64,000 nt of DNA, taken from assembly GCF_024138165.1 (NCBI RefSeq), contig NZ_CP100000.1, positions 496,001 through 560,000 of the forward strand, written 5' to 3'. Position 1 is the stretch's first letter. Each line of letters starts with the position of its first letter. Origin of the DNA: Halorussus vallis (lineage in GTDB: Archaea > Halobacteriota > Halobacteria > Halobacteriales > Haladaptataceae). This document shows, piece after piece, positions 7,523 through 17,172 of the stretch. The notes under the pieces were generated by a model that was given only the letters and a program-made list of their open reading frames with translations, was not told where the DNA came from and did not search any database. The position numbers and the translations under genes were made by a program.

Positions 7523-8593
7523 ATGGACACGGAGCCTCCCAGCGAGCGCCGTGCGGTCCCCGAAACGGAGTGGTGTTTCGAGGCCGTAGAGGGCGTCTCT
7601 CGGACGTTTGCCATCACTATCGACGTGCTAGAGGAGCCGATGGCCTCGGCCATCTGCATCGGGTACCTCCTCTGTCGAGTCCCCGATACGGTCGAGGACG
7701 CCGGACACATCCCCGCCGACGAGCAGGCCCGACTGCTCGACGCCTACGACCGGGCGCTCGACCCCGACGACTCGACCGGGGTCGAGACGTTCCAACGGAA
7801 GGTCGAATCGTGGCTGCCGCCCGAGGACGAGTGCGACGACGACTGGCGGGTCGTCGCCGAGGTCGACCGCGCCTTCCGGGCGTTCGAGGCCCAACCGCCC
7901 TCGATTCGCCGGGCGGTCCGCGAACCGGTCCGCGAACTCGTCTCCGGGATGGAGATGTTCGTCGACCGCTACGCCGACGACGGCGGCCTGCGCATCCAGA
8001 CCCCGGGCGAACTCGAGGAGTACTGCCACTACGTCGCGGGCACCGTCGGCGAACTCATCACCAACCTCGCCACCCGGGGCGACGTCGACCCCGAGCGCGA
8101 ACAGCAACTGTACGAGCGCGCCGAGTCGTTCGGCCGCCTGCTCCAACTGGTCAACATCTCGAAGGACGTCTACCTCGACTACCACGAGGAGAACAACGTC
8201 TACCTCCCCGAGACGTGGCTCCGCGACGAGGGCGTCTCGCCCGACGAGGTCTGCGACCCCGAGAACCGGGCCGGCGTCGCCGCTGTCGTCCGCCGGACCG
8301 CCGACCGGGCGCGAGGCTACCTCGACGAGGCCCAGGCGTACCTCGAATCGGTCCCGCTGGAGCGGGGCAACACGCTCGCGGCGTGGGCCATCCCGTACCT
8401 GCTGGCGGTCGGCACCCTCCGGGAGGTCCGCGACCGACCGGAGGACGCGCTCCGGGAGGCCGGCATCAAGATCGCTCGCAAGGAGGTCCACGCGGTCATC
8501 GCGGCGTTCGCGGCGGGGGCCGACCGGGAAGCCGTGGGCGAGATTCGGGAGGCCATTGCCCGGGGGCCGCTCCACCGCACCGACGCGACGTGA
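7523..8593 (+). CDS. squalene/phytoene synthase family prenyltransferase
   Basis: A 356-residue enzyme that condenses two prenyl diphosphates head to head. SRTFAITI and the first Asp-rich motif VPDTVEDA are near residues 26-61. YCHYVAGTVGEL and the second motif LVNISKDVYLDYHEENNVYLP are near 170-235. The spacing resembles squalene/dehydrosqualene synthase more than haloarchaeal CrtB phytoene synthase, so farnesyl diphosphate to squalene is the likelier reaction (inference). C-terminal residues 235-356 are helical and lack a clear membrane anchor. An AT-rich box AAGCTTTTC is ~32 nt upstream of the ATG. Confidence 0.85.
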   Translation: MDTEPPSERRAVPETEWCFEAVEGVSRTFAITIDVLEEPMASAICIGYLLCRVPDTVEDAGHIPADEQARLLDAYDRALDPDDSTGVETFQRKVESWLPPEDECDDDWRVVAEVDRAFRAFEAQPPSIRRAVREPVRELVSGMEMFVDRYADDGGLRIQTPGELEEYCHYVAGTVGELITNLATRGDVDPEREQQLYERAESFGRLLQLVNISKDVYLDYHEENNVYLPETWLRDEGVSPDEVCDPENRAGVAAVVRRTADRARGYLDEAQAYLESVPLERGNTLAAWAIPYLLAVGTLREVRDRPEDALREAGIKIARKEVHAVIAAFAAGADREAVGEIREAIARGPLHRTDAT

Positions 8594-8653
8594 CGCGAGA
8601 GAGAACGAATTACCGCACGTCGAACCGAGTCGACCGCCGGTCCGGGGGTCGAC

Positions 8654-9514
8654 TCAGTACTCGTAGAATCCTTTTCCGGTCTTCTTCCCGAGGTCTCCGG
8701 CGTCCACCTTTCGCTTGAGGAGGTAGGCGGGCTTGTAGCGGTCGCCGAGTTCCTCGAACAACGTCTCGCTCGCGTCGAGACAGATGTCCAGACCGATGTG
8801 GTCGGCGAGTTCGAGCGGCCCCATCGGGACGTTCGTGCCGAGTTTCATCCCCTTGTCGACGTCCTCCTTCGTGGCGACGCCCTCGTCGTAGGCCCGGATG
8901 CCCTCGTTTATCCACGGCATCAGGATGCGGTTGGTGACGAAGCCGGGCTTGTCGTCGGACTCCCAGGTTTCCTTGCCGAGCGCCTCGGCGAACTCGTGGG
9001 CGAACTCGGTCACCTCGTCGTAGGTCTTCTCGCCGACCACGACCTCGACGCCCGTCATGACCGGCACGGGGTTCATGAAGTGGAGGCCGACGACCTGGGA
9101 TTCGCGCTCGGTCGCGGCGGCGATGGTCGTGATCGAGAGCGTGGAGGTGTTCGTGGCGAGGATCACGTCCTCCGGCACCGCCTCGTCGAGGTCGGCAAAG
9201 ATGTCCTGCTTGACGTCCATGTTCTCGACGGCGGCCTCGACCACGACGTCGCACTCGGCGAGGTCCGACAGTTCCGTCGTCCCCTCGATGCGCTCTTTCG
9301 CCGCCTCGGCCTCCTCCTCGCTCAGTTTCTCCTTGGAGACGAAGCGTCCGAGGCTGTCCTCGATGGTGTCGAAGCCGTTCCGGACGAACTCCTCCTTGAT
9401 GTCGCGCATTACCACGTCGTAGCCGTTCTGGGCCGCGACCTGCGCGATGCCGCTTCCCATCGTTCCCGCGCCGACTACGCCGACCGTCTCGATGTCGTCG
9501 AGCGTTCGTACCAT
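8654..9514 (-). CDS. hbd: 3-hydroxyacyl-CoA (3-hydroxybutyryl-CoA) dehydrogenase
   Basis: A 286-residue NAD-dependent enzyme oxidising 3-hydroxyacyl-CoA in beta-oxidation. It has the Rossmann motif [15 protein letters not shown] at residues 11-25, [10 protein letters not shown], the catalytic-His block [29 protein letters not shown], and a C-terminal [12 protein letters not shown]. Length is normal for the monofunctional enzyme. Start ATG 9514 is chosen because the glycine-rich strand begins 10 residues later; an AT-rich GCTTACGG lies 27 nt upstream. With the two acyl-CoA dehydrogenases it supplies fatty-acid oxidation steps. Confidence 0.93.
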   Translation of the reverse strand: MVRTLDDIETVGVVGAGTMGSGIAQVAAQNGYDVVMRDIKEEFVRNGFDTIEDSLGRFVSKEKLSEEEAEAAKERIEGTTELSDLAECDVVVEAAVENMDVKQDIFADLDEAVPEDVILATNTSTLSITTIAAATERESQVVGLHFMNPVPVMTGVEVVVGEKTYDEVTEFAHEFAEALGKETWESDDKPGFVTNRILMPWINEGIRAYDEGVATKEDVDKGMKLGTNVPMGPLELADHIGLDICLDASETLFEELGDRYKPAYLLKRKVDAGDLGKKTGKGFYEY

Positions 9515-9880
9515 GCCCGGCAATACTTGCGGTCGGGCCGTAAGCCTACCGAAGGTGGCCGGGCGGACGAGCGACTCTGCCACGTTCGTTCCAGATAGAT
9601 ACACGTACCCCCGGGCTGATTCGTCTCCCCTCCGCACGTCGACATGGGTTGGAGGGCGCTCCGTTCGAGGGAGACGGCACATCTCCTGAAAGTTCGAACC
9701 GCTGCGAACCGGTCCCAGAACTCCGTCGACGCCGATTCCTGACGGGGCCTCGAAAATCGGCCGACAGTGAACTCGCGCGAGCGAACTTCGAACGGTCGGA
9801 TTTGCGTACACGACTCTTTCACCTTATACAAAACATTCAAGACAGATGAGTGTGAGTCCGAAATGAACTGGTGACGTCCC
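9515..9880. other. 366-bp divergent promoter region
   Basis: No gene seen. CTTATACA at 9823-9830 is the only good TATA box for the plus-strand gene. It would place a transcription start near 9846-9852, next to a six-codon ORF (ATG 9846, stop ending 9866). GGTGA at 9870-9874 is a plausible ribosome-binding site for the GTG at 9881. Confidence 0.5.
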
Positions 9881-10531
9881 GTGAGCGAACACGCCCCTGA
9901 CGACGAGAACACGAACGCCGCGGAGACGCCGTCGTCCGACGCGCAGGCGTCGGACGACCCCCGGAAATCGACCGACGACCTCCGGTCGGTCACCGACATC
10001 CGCTTCGTCGGCCCGGCGACCGCGGACGTCCTCGCCGAAGCCGACTTCGACGCGACCGGCATCGCCGAGAAGACGATTTCCTACGAGATGCTCGTCGACG
10101 CCGGCGTCAACCCCGGCGTCGCCACCCGCCTCCGGCGCGAACACTCCCTCCACTGGTCGTTCGGTGGCGACGAGGACTCCCTCGAACGCCGCTCGTCGAA
10201 GGTCCGCGGACTGCAGGACGAGGAGCGCGCCTGGGTCGCCGCGAGCAACGGCGACTGGGAGAACGCCGACCCCGAACCGACCGCCACCGCGACCGCCGAC
10301 GGGAGCGGGGCGGCCGAGGCCGCCGAGGCCGCCTGGCGCGAGCGGAGCAAGCCCGACCCGGTGACCGACGTGCCGGGCGTGGACGCCGAAGTGGCCGAGC
10401 GACTCGCGGAGGGCGGGGTCACCTCGGTTCGGAGTCTCGCCACCGCCGACCCCGAACACGTCGCCGACTCGCTGAGCCTCGACCACGACCGAGTCGTCGA
10501 GTGGTGGAAGGCGGCCCGCAGACTCGCCTGA
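9881..10531 (+). CDS. helix-hairpin-helix domain protein (DUF7409-like)
   Basis: A 216-residue acidic protein from a GTG start. Residues 1-34 are disordered. A first HhH-like module follows (VTDIRFVGPATADVLAEADFDATGIAEKTISYEMLVDAGV...TRLRREHSLHWSF). An acidic Ala-rich linker (about 120-150) leads to a second HhH (VTDVPGVDAEVAERLAEGGVTSVRSLATADPEHVADSL). Such repeats bind DNA or protein. The label DUF7409 for the first module is from memory. It appears monocistronic, with a leadered mRNA (see 9515-9880), unlike most neighbours. Confidence 0.75.
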   Translation: MSEHAPDDENTNAAETPSSDAQASDDPRKSTDDLRSVTDIRFVGPATADVLAEADFDATGIAEKTISYEMLVDAGVNPGVATRLRREHSLHWSFGGDEDSLERRSSKVRGLQDEERAWVAASNGDWENADPEPTATATADGSGAAEAAEAAWRERSKPDPVTDVPGVDAEVAERLAEGGVTSVRSLATADPEHVADSLSLDHDRVVEWWKAARRLA

Positions 10532-10690
10532 TCGGTCTAGCTCTATTTTTACTATCTGAGTAGTAATTTCGCCGGGCGCTCGAACTCGCTCACGTCGCCT
10601 CTTTCGGGCGAAAACGCCATCTGTGAACGTCTGTCTCACCGTCGAGCTGACCATTAGACTCTTATGTGAGGTTATCGGAGTTTGGAATGG

Positions 10691-11485
10691 ATGATTCCGC
10701 TGACCGACTCCCCAGTGACGCGCGACGGTAAATCTCTTATTCTCGCCATGGACCACGGTCTCGAACACGGTCCGTCGGCGGACTTCGATTCGGTGCCCGA
10801 ATCGCTGAACCCCGAGACGGTCTTCGAGACGGCCACCCACGACGCCGTCACCGCCCTCGCCGTCCAGAAGGGTGTCGCCGAGACCTACTATCCGTCGTAC
10901 GACGACGACGTGAACCTGCTGGCGAAGCTCAACGGCACGAGCAACCTCTGGATGGGCGAACCGTACTCGCCGACCAACTGGACGGTCGACTACGCCGCGG
11001 AACTCGGCGCCGACGCCGTGGGCTACACCGTCTACTCCGGGTCGAACCACGAACCGAGGATGTACGAGGAGTTCCGCGACGTCCAGGAGCGCGCCCACCG
11101 CGAGCACGACCTGCCGGTGGTCATGTGGTCGTACCCGCGCGGCCAGGGGCTGAAGAACGACACCAAGGAGAGCGTCATCGCCTACGCGACCCGCATCGCG
11201 CTCGAACTCGGCGCCGACATGGCGAAGGTCAAGTACCCCGGCACCCGCGAGTCGATGGAGTGGGCGGTCAAGTCGGCGGCCGACATGCCCGTCGTGATGT
11301 CGGGCGGGTCGAAGGTCAGCGACTACGAGTTCCTCTCCAGCGTCGAGGCTGTCATGGACGCCGGCGGGTCGGGCCTGGCGGTCGGACGTAACGTCTGGCA
11401 GCGCGAGGACCCCCAGCGAATCCTCGACGCGCTGGAGCAGGTCATCTTCGAGGGCGCCACCGCCGACGAAGCGCTCGACGAATGA
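10691..11485 (+). CDS. fba: class I fructose-bisphosphate aldolase (DhnA type)
   Basis: A 264-residue TIM-barrel aldolase: [27 protein letters not shown], the Schiff-base region [14 protein letters not shown] (K179 or K181), [14 protein letters not shown] and the phosphate-binding [15 protein letters not shown]. It cleaves or forms fructose 1,6-bisphosphate; some relatives make amino-deoxyheptulosonate for aromatic amino acids. Its stop overlaps the start of fructose-bisphosphatase by 4 nt, which argues for the gluconeogenic role. I chose ATG 10691 over TTG 10682; a CTTATG box lies 25-30 nt upstream. Confidence 0.92.
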   Translation: MIPLTDSPVTRDGKSLILAMDHGLEHGPSADFDSVPESLNPETVFETATHDAVTALAVQKGVAETYYPSYDDDVNLLAKLNGTSNLWMGEPYSPTNWTVDYAAELGADAVGYTVYSGSNHEPRMYEEFRDVQERAHREHDLPVVMWSYPRGQGLKNDTKESVIAYATRIALELGADMAKVKYPGTRESMEWAVKSAADMPVVMSGGSKVSDYEFLSSVEAVMDAGGSGLAVGRNVWQREDPQRILDALEQVIFEGATADEALDE

Positions 11486-12330
11486 ACGACCCCATCGCCG
11501 AAGCTATCGAGACGGTCGCAGCGACGGCCCCGGAGATCCGCGCCGGCCTCCCGGGACGACGCCGGAAGGCCGACGAGGAGAACCCCAGCGGCGAGACGCA
11601 GATGGCCGCCGACGTGTGGGCCGACGAACTGCTCGCCGAGCGACTCGCCGCCGTCGACGGCGTGGGCCAGTTCGCCAGCGAGGAGCGCGAGGAAGTCGTC
11701 GACGCCGGGAGCGGCGACTACGCGGTCGCCGTCGACCCGCTCGACGGGTCGTCGAACCTCAAGTCGAACAACTCGATGGGGACGATTCTGGCGGTCTACG
11801 AGGACGAACTCCCCGCGAAGGGGACGGACCTCGTGGCGTCGGCGTACGTCCTCTACGGCCCCATCACGACGATGGTGGTCGCCCGCGAGGGTGAGGTCAC
11901 CGAGTACGTGATAGAGGATGACGGAAGCAGACGGGCAGTCCGCGAGGATGTCTCGCTTCCCGACGACCCCACGGTGTACGGCTTCGGCGGCCGCGTCCCC
12001 GACTGGACCGACCGCTTCGCCGAGTACGCCCGGGAAGTCGAGGATGAACTCAAACTCCGGTACGGCGGTGCGATGATCGGCGACGTAAACCAGGTGCTGA
12101 CCTACGGCGGCGTGTTCGGCTACCCCGAACTCGACTCGCGACCCGAGGGGAAACTCCGCCTCCAGTTCGAGGCCAACCCCATCGCCTACATCGTGGAGTC
12201 GGCGGGCGGGCGCTCCTCGAACGGCGCGGAGTCGCTACTCGACGCCGACGTCGAGGACCTCCACCAGCGGACGCCGGTCTACGTCGGCAACGCCGACCTC
12301 ATCGAGCGACTGGAGTCGACGTTCACGTAA
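11482..12330 (+). CDS. fbp: class 1-type fructose-1,6-bisphosphatase
   Basis: A 282-residue enzyme hydrolysing fructose 1,6-bisphosphate, the committed gluconeogenic step. The metal/phosphate motif VDPLDGSSN is at residues 84-92, preceded by the acidic loop [31 protein letters not shown] and [20 protein letters not shown] mark the sugar-binding half. It is shorter than bacterial FBPases (~330 aa), as usual in haloarchaea. It overlaps the upstream aldolase (ATGA), so the two are co-translated as an operon. Confidence 0.93.
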   Translation: MNDPIAEAIETVAATAPEIRAGLPGRRRKADEENPSGETQMAADVWADELLAERLAAVDGVGQFASEEREEVVDAGSGDYAVAVDPLDGSSNLKSNNSMGTILAVYEDELPAKGTDLVASAYVLYGPITTMVVAREGEVTEYVIEDDGSRRAVREDVSLPDDPTVYGFGGRVPDWTDRFAEYAREVEDELKLRYGGAMIGDVNQVLTYGGVFGYPELDSRPEGKLRLQFEANPIAYIVESAGGRSSNGAESLLDADVEDLHQRTPVYVGNADLIERLESTFT

Positions 12331-12344
12331 CCCGTCTCGCTTCG

Positions 12345-12806
12345 CTACCGCTCCGTTTCGCTTTTCGCGCCCGACGCTCCGACGCCCCGGAAGTGTGCGA
12401 CCGACGCACCTGCGAGTCCGAGCAGTCCGATGGACACCGCCTTCGTCAGGGCGTTGTAACCGACCCCGAACACGATGGCGAGCGACGTATCCGCTGGCGA
12501 GAGCGGTGCGGCGAGCAGGACGGCCGCACCGCCGACCAGGAATCCCAGTCCGCCGACGACGCCCGCGGTCAGCGTGAACCCGGCGAACTCGCGGGAGAGG
12601 TCGACGCTACTTCCGGCCCAGTAGCCGATCGCCGCGACGACCACCGTCGAGAGGAAGAAGAGAACGAAGCCGAGCACCATCATCGGGAAACCGAGCGAGC
12701 GCGGCGTCGAGTCGGAGAAGAGCGCGGGGGCGAGATTCCGTATCTGTCCGACTGCTCCGAGGACGAAACCGAGGAGGGCGAACGCGAGAGAGGCCGAACG
12801 TTTCAT
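12345..12806 (-). CDS. four-helix integral membrane protein, unknown
   Basis: 153 residues from ATG 12806 (MKRSASLAFALLGFVLGAVGQ). Four hydrophobic segments are visible: residues ~6-24, 42-66, 78-102 and 111-135, with short loops and a polar tail (GASGAKSETER). No motif identifies the family. A GTTTATG box 27 nt upstream favours this start over the ATG three codons earlier. It is convergent with fbp, 14 bp apart, so it is not in that operon. Confidence 0.75.
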   Translation of the reverse strand: MKRSASLAFALLGFVLGAVGQIRNLAPALFSDSTPRSLGFPMMVLGFVLFFLSTVVVAAIGYWAGSSVDLSREFAGFTLTAGVVGGLGFLVGGAAVLLAAPLSPADTSLAIVFGVGYNALTKAVSIGLLGLAGASVAHFRGVGASGAKSETER

Positions 12807-12902
12807 GCGAATCACTGGTATCCCGATGAGACATAAACCCTGGCACGTCGCCGTCGAGGCTTTCCGACGTCTCCTCGCCGTCTCCCCGACGTCTCTGCCC
12901 GG

Positions 12903-13991
12903 CTACCTCCCGGCGTCCGACTCGCCGACCTCGACTTTCCGCCCGCTTTCGGCCGACTCGTAGATGGCCTCGACGGCTTCCATGTCGGCCAGACCGTCGT
13001 GGCCATCGGGTTCGGGGGTCGCGTCCGTGAGGACGCAGTGGGCGAAGTAGTCGAACTCCTCGGCCACCTCGTTGACGAACTCGCCGGTGTACTCGACGCG
13101 TTCGCCGTCGCGTTCGACGGTGAGTTTCGGGCTGATTTCGGAGTTGAACGCGGGGTTCAGACTCGCCTGACCCTCCGTACCGATGACCCTGAGCCTGTCG
13201 TCGGCCTGAGCTTCGTAACTGGCGGTGCAGGCGGCCGTGGCGGCCCCGGGGAACTCCAACTGGAAGGTGACATGTTCGTCGACGCCGGCGAACGTCTCGT
13301 CGGGCGTACGGGTCGTCGCCGTCGCGGCGGTCGGGTCGGCGTCGAACAGGAACCGCGCGGCGTTCAGCGGGTAGACGCCCACGTCCATCATCGCGCCGCC
13401 GCCCGCGAGGTCCGGGTCGAGGCGCCACTGGTCGGGGCCGCCGCCGTTCTCCAGGATGTGGCCCGTGAACCAGCCGTGGAACGCGACCGGGTCGCCCAGC
13501 GCGCCGTCCCGGATTAGCTCGCGTAGGCGGCGCATCGAGGGGTCGGTCTGCATCCGGTAGGCGACCATCAGCGTCACGCCCGCCTCCTCGCAGACCCGGA
13601 CCATCTCGCGGGCGCGCTCGGCGGTCGCCTCGATGGGCTTCTCGCAGAGGACGTGCTTGCCGTGGTCGGCGGCGGTCCGGGCGTGGTCGAGGTGGAGCGC
13701 GTTCGGCCCCGCGACGTACACCGCGTCGTACGCCTTGCTCGACTCGCCGGCCCCGAACTCCTCGTAGTCGATGGTCGTCGACACGTCGTACTCGTCGGCG
13801 ACTTCGCGGGCCTTCTCGGGCGACCCGCTGACCAGCGCCGTCACCTCGCAGAAGTCGGTGTCCTCCATCACGGGCAGGACGTGCTCGCGGGAGAACTCCC
13901 CGAGGCCGACCAGCGCGAACCGGACCGTCCCCTCGTCGGTCGTCTGCCAGTCGCGCGCCGCGAAGTCCCCGAAGTAGGTGTCGAAGTTCAC
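12903..13991 (-). CDS. gfo6: Gfo/Idh/MocA oxidoreductase, D-xylose 1-dehydrogenase (Gfo6)-like
   Basis: A 362-residue NAD(P)-dependent sugar dehydrogenase. It has an N-terminal Rossmann domain (VRFALVGLGEFSREHVLPV), the family signature HVLCEKPIEAT with catalytic Lys-Pro, then the C-terminal alpha/beta domain with RMQTDPSMRRLRELI and GGGAMMDVGVYPLNAARFL (the DxG...H/Y block). The N-terminus (NFDTYFGDFAARDWQ) matches my recollection of haloarchaeal D-xylose/L-arabinose dehydrogenases (Gfo6, XacA), so pentose oxidation is likely, though substrate is inferred. Start taken at GTG 13991; the longer frame upstream is Ala/Arg-rich and overlaps the divergent promoter. Confidence 0.8.
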   Translation of the reverse strand: MNFDTYFGDFAARDWQTTDEGTVRFALVGLGEFSREHVLPVMEDTDFCEVTALVSGSPEKAREVADEYDVSTTIDYEEFGAGESSKAYDAVYVAGPNALHLDHARTAADHGKHVLCEKPIEATAERAREMVRVCEEAGVTLMVAYRMQTDPSMRRLRELIRDGALGDPVAFHGWFTGHILENGGGPDQWRLDPDLAGGGAMMDVGVYPLNAARFLFDADPTAATATTRTPDETFAGVDEHVTFQLEFPGAATAACTASYEAQADDRLRVIGTEGQASLNPAFNSEISPKLTVERDGERVEYTGEFVNEVAEEFDYFAHCVLTDATPEPDGHDGLADMEAVEAIYESAESGRKVEVGESDAGR

Positions 13992-14120
13992 GCCTCGGTC
14001 GTCGGCGCGCAGGCCGGAAAGCGTGTCGGTGGCGCGGGCCGGAGCGGGCGTGTCGGTAGCGCGAGCCAGCGAAGGCGTTCTCGCGAACGCGGCCGGGCCA
14101 TTCATCTCGCCGGGCCGAGA

Positions 14121-15005
14121 ATGGCCGTCGTGGTCGGGACTGGCATCTGGTACGCGACGCTCGCGGCGCTCGTCTGGGGCGGCTACCTCTTCGAACTGAA
14201 ACGATACTTCTCGGAGTACCCGCCGGCGGTGGTCATCGTGACGGCGAACGCGGCCGCCGTCGCGTGGTATCTCCCGTACGTCCTGCTCCGCCCCGCCGAC
14301 GGCCCGGTGACCGGCGAGCTAACGCTTCCGGCGCTGGGACTCGTCGGCTTCGTCCTCGTCGCCAGCGCCGTCGCCTACCTCGCGCTGTTGTACGCGCTGT
14401 CGGCCGGCGACGTCTCCTACGTCGCGCCACTCGGGAAACTGGTCCCGGCGTTCACGCTCCCTCTCGAAGTGCTCCTGGTCGGCGAGCACCTCGCGCCCGA
14501 ACAGGTGGTCGGCGTCGGCTTCGCCACGCTGGCGGTCTACCTCGCCAACTACCAGCACACCGGCCCTCTCGCGCCGATTCGGCGGGCCGCGACCCACCGA
14601 CCCGCCCAACTGGCGCTCGCGAGCGCCGCGCTCTACGCCGGAGTGGACGTGGGGACCCGGGTGCTGTTGCAGGGCGTGGGCATCCGGTCGGACGTCTGGG
14701 CGCTGGTCTACACCGGCGGGGTAGCGGCGGTGTTGCTCCCGATCGCCGTCCGCCAGTGGCCCTCGGGGTTCGCCGCCGCACTACCGAAGTTCCTCGCGGC
14801 GGGCGCGGCCGTCGCCGTCGCGACCCACCTCATGATGCAGTCGTTCGCCGTCCTCCCCGCGAGCGTCGTCTCGCCGATTCTCAACACCCAGGCGGTCGTC
14901 GCCGTCGTCCTCGGCGGCGTGCTACTCGGCGAGGACCGGTTCGCGCTCCGTCTGGTGGCGGGTGCGGTCGCCGTCGTCGGCATCGCGCTCATCGCGCTCG
15001 GCTGA
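14121..15005 (+). CDS. EamA/DMT-superfamily transporter
   Basis: A 294-residue protein with ten predicted transmembrane helices in two EamA repeats. The first begins IWYATLAALVWGGYLFELKRYF and ends LPLEVLLVGEHLAPEQVVGVGFATLAVYLANY. The second ends LNTQAVVAVVLGGVLLGEDRFALRLVAGAVAVVGIALIALG. The GE.L...Q..G and GEDRF..R..AG motifs at each repeat end are typical of DMT exporters of metabolites or amino acids. Substrate unknown. The gene is divergent from the sugar dehydrogenase, sharing a 129-bp spacer. Confidence 0.85.
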   Translation: MAVVVGTGIWYATLAALVWGGYLFELKRYFSEYPPAVVIVTANAAAVAWYLPYVLLRPADGPVTGELTLPALGLVGFVLVASAVAYLALLYALSAGDVSYVAPLGKLVPAFTLPLEVLLVGEHLAPEQVVGVGFATLAVYLANYQHTGPLAPIRRAATHRPAQLALASAALYAGVDVGTRVLLQGVGIRSDVWALVYTGGVAAVLLPIAVRQWPSGFAAALPKFLAAGAAVAVATHLMMQSFAVLPASVVSPILNTQAVVAVVLGGVLLGEDRFALRLVAGAVAVVGIALIALG

Positions 15006-15077
15006 GAATCGGGTCGCGGCAAATTCCACCGAACCCAAAGGGAAAACTGTTTGAAATCGCTCGCCGCATTCGTGGAC

Positions 15078-16883
15078 ATGAAAGTCCGCGTCAGCGACGG
15101 TGCGACCGACGAGGAGGCCTCGGCCATCGCGGAGGCGCTCGCACAGCACGTCCGCGACGAGGTAGAGGTGTACGTGGGTGACGCCGACACGCCGACGGCG
15201 GTCCGCGGGGGACCCGCCGAACCGGCGGGGTCGGCGCCTTCGGCATCGACGTCGGCCTCGGCGTCGTCGGTCGCCGCTTCGGCCGAAGCGGCGACCGACG
15301 ACTACGGTCCCACCGAGCGCGAGCAGGCGCTGTGGGACGAGATAGAGGACATCGAACTCGGCGGTCCCGAGAAGTACAAGGAACGACTCTCCGAGCAGGG
15401 GAAACTGTTCGTCCGCGACCGACTCGACCTCTGGTTCGGCGAGGACGGGATGCTGTTCGAGGACGGGAAGTTCGCCAACTTCGACGCCTGGCACGAGGAT
15501 AGCCCCGAAGTCGAGGAGGGCAACGACGACAGACTGCCCGGCGACGGCCTGCTGACCGGCGCCGCGGAGTTCGAGGGCCGGGAGGTCCACTTCATGGCCA
15601 ACGACTTCACCGTCAAGGCCGGGTCGATGGCCGAGAAGGGCGTCGAGAAGTTCCTCCGGATGCAACAGCGCGCGCTCAAGTCGGGCAAACCGGTGCTCTA
15701 CCTGATGGACTCGTCGGGCGGACGCATCGACCAGCAGACCGGCTTCTTCGCCAACCGCGAGGGCATCGGGAAGTACTACTACAACCACTCGATGCTGTCG
15801 GGACGGGTCCCCCAGATCTGCGTCCTCTACGGTCCCTGCATCGCGGGCGCGGCCTACACGCCCGTCTTCGCCGACTTCACCGTGATGGTCCGGGGGATGT
15901 CGGCGATGGCCATCGCCAGCCCCCGAATGGTCCAGATGGTCACCGGCGAGGATATCGAGATGCAGGACCTCGGCGGCCCGGACGTCCACGCCAAGTACTC
16001 CGGGAGCGCCGACCTGGTCGCCGACGACGAGGAACACGCCCGCGAACTGGTCGCGAATCTCATCTCGTACCTCCCGGACAACGCCGACGAGAAGCCCCCG
16101 AAGACCGAGGGCCGAGCGCCCGCGAAGTCGCCGGAGGGCATCGACGGCGTGGTTCCCAGAGAGCCGAACAAGGGCTACGACATGACCGAGGTCATCGACC
16201 GCGTGGTCGACGAGGGGTCGTTCTTCGAACTCAAGCCCGAGTACGGCAAGGAGATCGTCACCGCGTTCGCCCGCATCGACGGCCGACCCGTCGGCATCGT
16301 CGCCAACCAACCGGCCCAGCGCGCGGGCGCCATCTTCCCGGACGCCGCCGAGAAGGCCGCGGAGTTCATCTGGACCTGCGACGCCTACGACGTGCCCCTG
16401 CTGTACCTCTGTGACACGCCGGGGTTCATGGCCGGTTCGCAGGTCGAGAAGGACGCCATCCTGGAGAAGGGCAAGAAGTTCATCTACGCCACCTCGTCGG
16501 CGACGGTGCCCAAGCAGACCGTCGTCGTCCGGAAGGCCTACGGCGCGGGCATCTACGCGATGGGCGGCCCGGCCTACGACCCCGAGAGCATCGTCGGACT
16601 TCCCTCGGGCGAGATCGCCATCATGGGCCCCGAGGCGGCCATCAACGCGGTGTACGCCCGCAAGCTCTCGGAGATCGACGACGAGGACGAGCGCGCGGAG
16701 ATGGAGCGGGAACTCCGCGAGGAGTACCGCGAGGACATCGACATCCACCGGATGGCCAGCGAGGTGGTCGTCGACGAGATCGTGCCGCCGAGCACGCTCC
16801 GGACCGAACTCGAGAACCGCTTCGCGTTCTACGAGGACGTCGAGAAGGAGCTTCCGGACAAGAAGCACGGCACGATACTGTAG
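15078..16883 (+). CDS. pccB: acyl-CoA (propionyl-CoA) carboxylase carboxyltransferase with epsilon-like N-terminus
   Basis: A 601-residue carboxyltransferase that moves CO2 from biotin to propionyl- or acetyl-CoA. Two crotonase-fold halves are seen: SSGGRIDQQTGFF with oxyanion-forming GPCIAGAAYTPVFAD, then CDTPGFMAGSQVEKD and YGAGIYAMGGPAYDPE. Unusually, residues 1-35 (MKVRVSDGATDEEASAIAEAL onward) look like the small epsilon/PccX subunit of actinobacterial and haloarchaeal carboxylases. They are joined by a Ser/Ala linker (about 45-75) to the catalytic part, so this is probably a fusion. Biotin carboxylase and carrier genes are not nearby. Start ATG 15078 keeps the whole epsilon-like module. 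Confidence 0.88.
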   Translation: MKVRVSDGATDEEASAIAEALAQHVRDEVEVYVGDADTPTAVRGGPAEPAGSAPSASTSASASSVAASAEAATDDYGPTEREQALWDEIEDIELGGPEKYKERLSEQGKLFVRDRLDLWFGEDGMLFEDGKFANFDAWHEDSPEVEEGNDDRLPGDGLLTGAAEFEGREVHFMANDFTVKAGSMAEKGVEKFLRMQQRALKSGKPVLYLMDSSGGRIDQQTGFFANREGIGKYYYNHSMLSGRVPQICVLYGPCIAGAAYTPVFADFTVMVRGMSAMAIASPRMVQMVTGEDIEMQDLGGPDVHAKYSGSADLVADDEEHARELVANLISYLPDNADEKPPKTEGRAPAKSPEGIDGVVPREPNKGYDMTEVIDRVVDEGSFFELKPEYGKEIVTAFARIDGRPVGIVANQPAQRAGAIFPDAAEKAAEFIWTCDAYDVPLLYLCDTPGFMAGSQVEKDAILEKGKKFIYATSSATVPKQTVVVRKAYGAGIYAMGGPAYDPESIVGLPSGEIAIMGPEAAINAVYARKLSEIDDEDERAEMERELREEYREDIDIHRMASEVVVDEIVPPSTLRTELENRFAFYEDVEKELPDKKHGTIL

Positions 16884-17172
16884 ATTCGACGAACACTCCT
16901 GTAGTTTCGGCGTCGAACTTTGCCTCCGAGGCTTCTGCGGCTCACAAGCCACGCCTGCCGGCTCTTATCGCCCGAATAACACCTCGAACGACCGTCTCGA
17001 ACCGCCAGCGGCCGCTTCTCTCCTCGCGCGCCCCCGACCGGCGACGAACCTTCCCGACCGATTAATCGGCCGCGTCGGCGGCTAAGGAGCTGTATAACAA
17101 TGGTCCGAGCCCCCGTTCGTCGAATCGTGAGGAGGTCCGGTCGGTCTCGACCGCGCCGCCACGAACACCATC
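16884..17172. other. 289-bp intergenic region, promoter of 17173 gene
   Basis: No gene supported. A GTATAAC box at 17091-17097 is the likely TATA element, giving a start site near 17120 and a ~50-nt leader. GAGGAGGTCC at 17129-17138 looks like a Shine-Dalgarno sequence but is 35 nt from the ATG, too far unless an upstream start is used. Confidence 0.4.
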
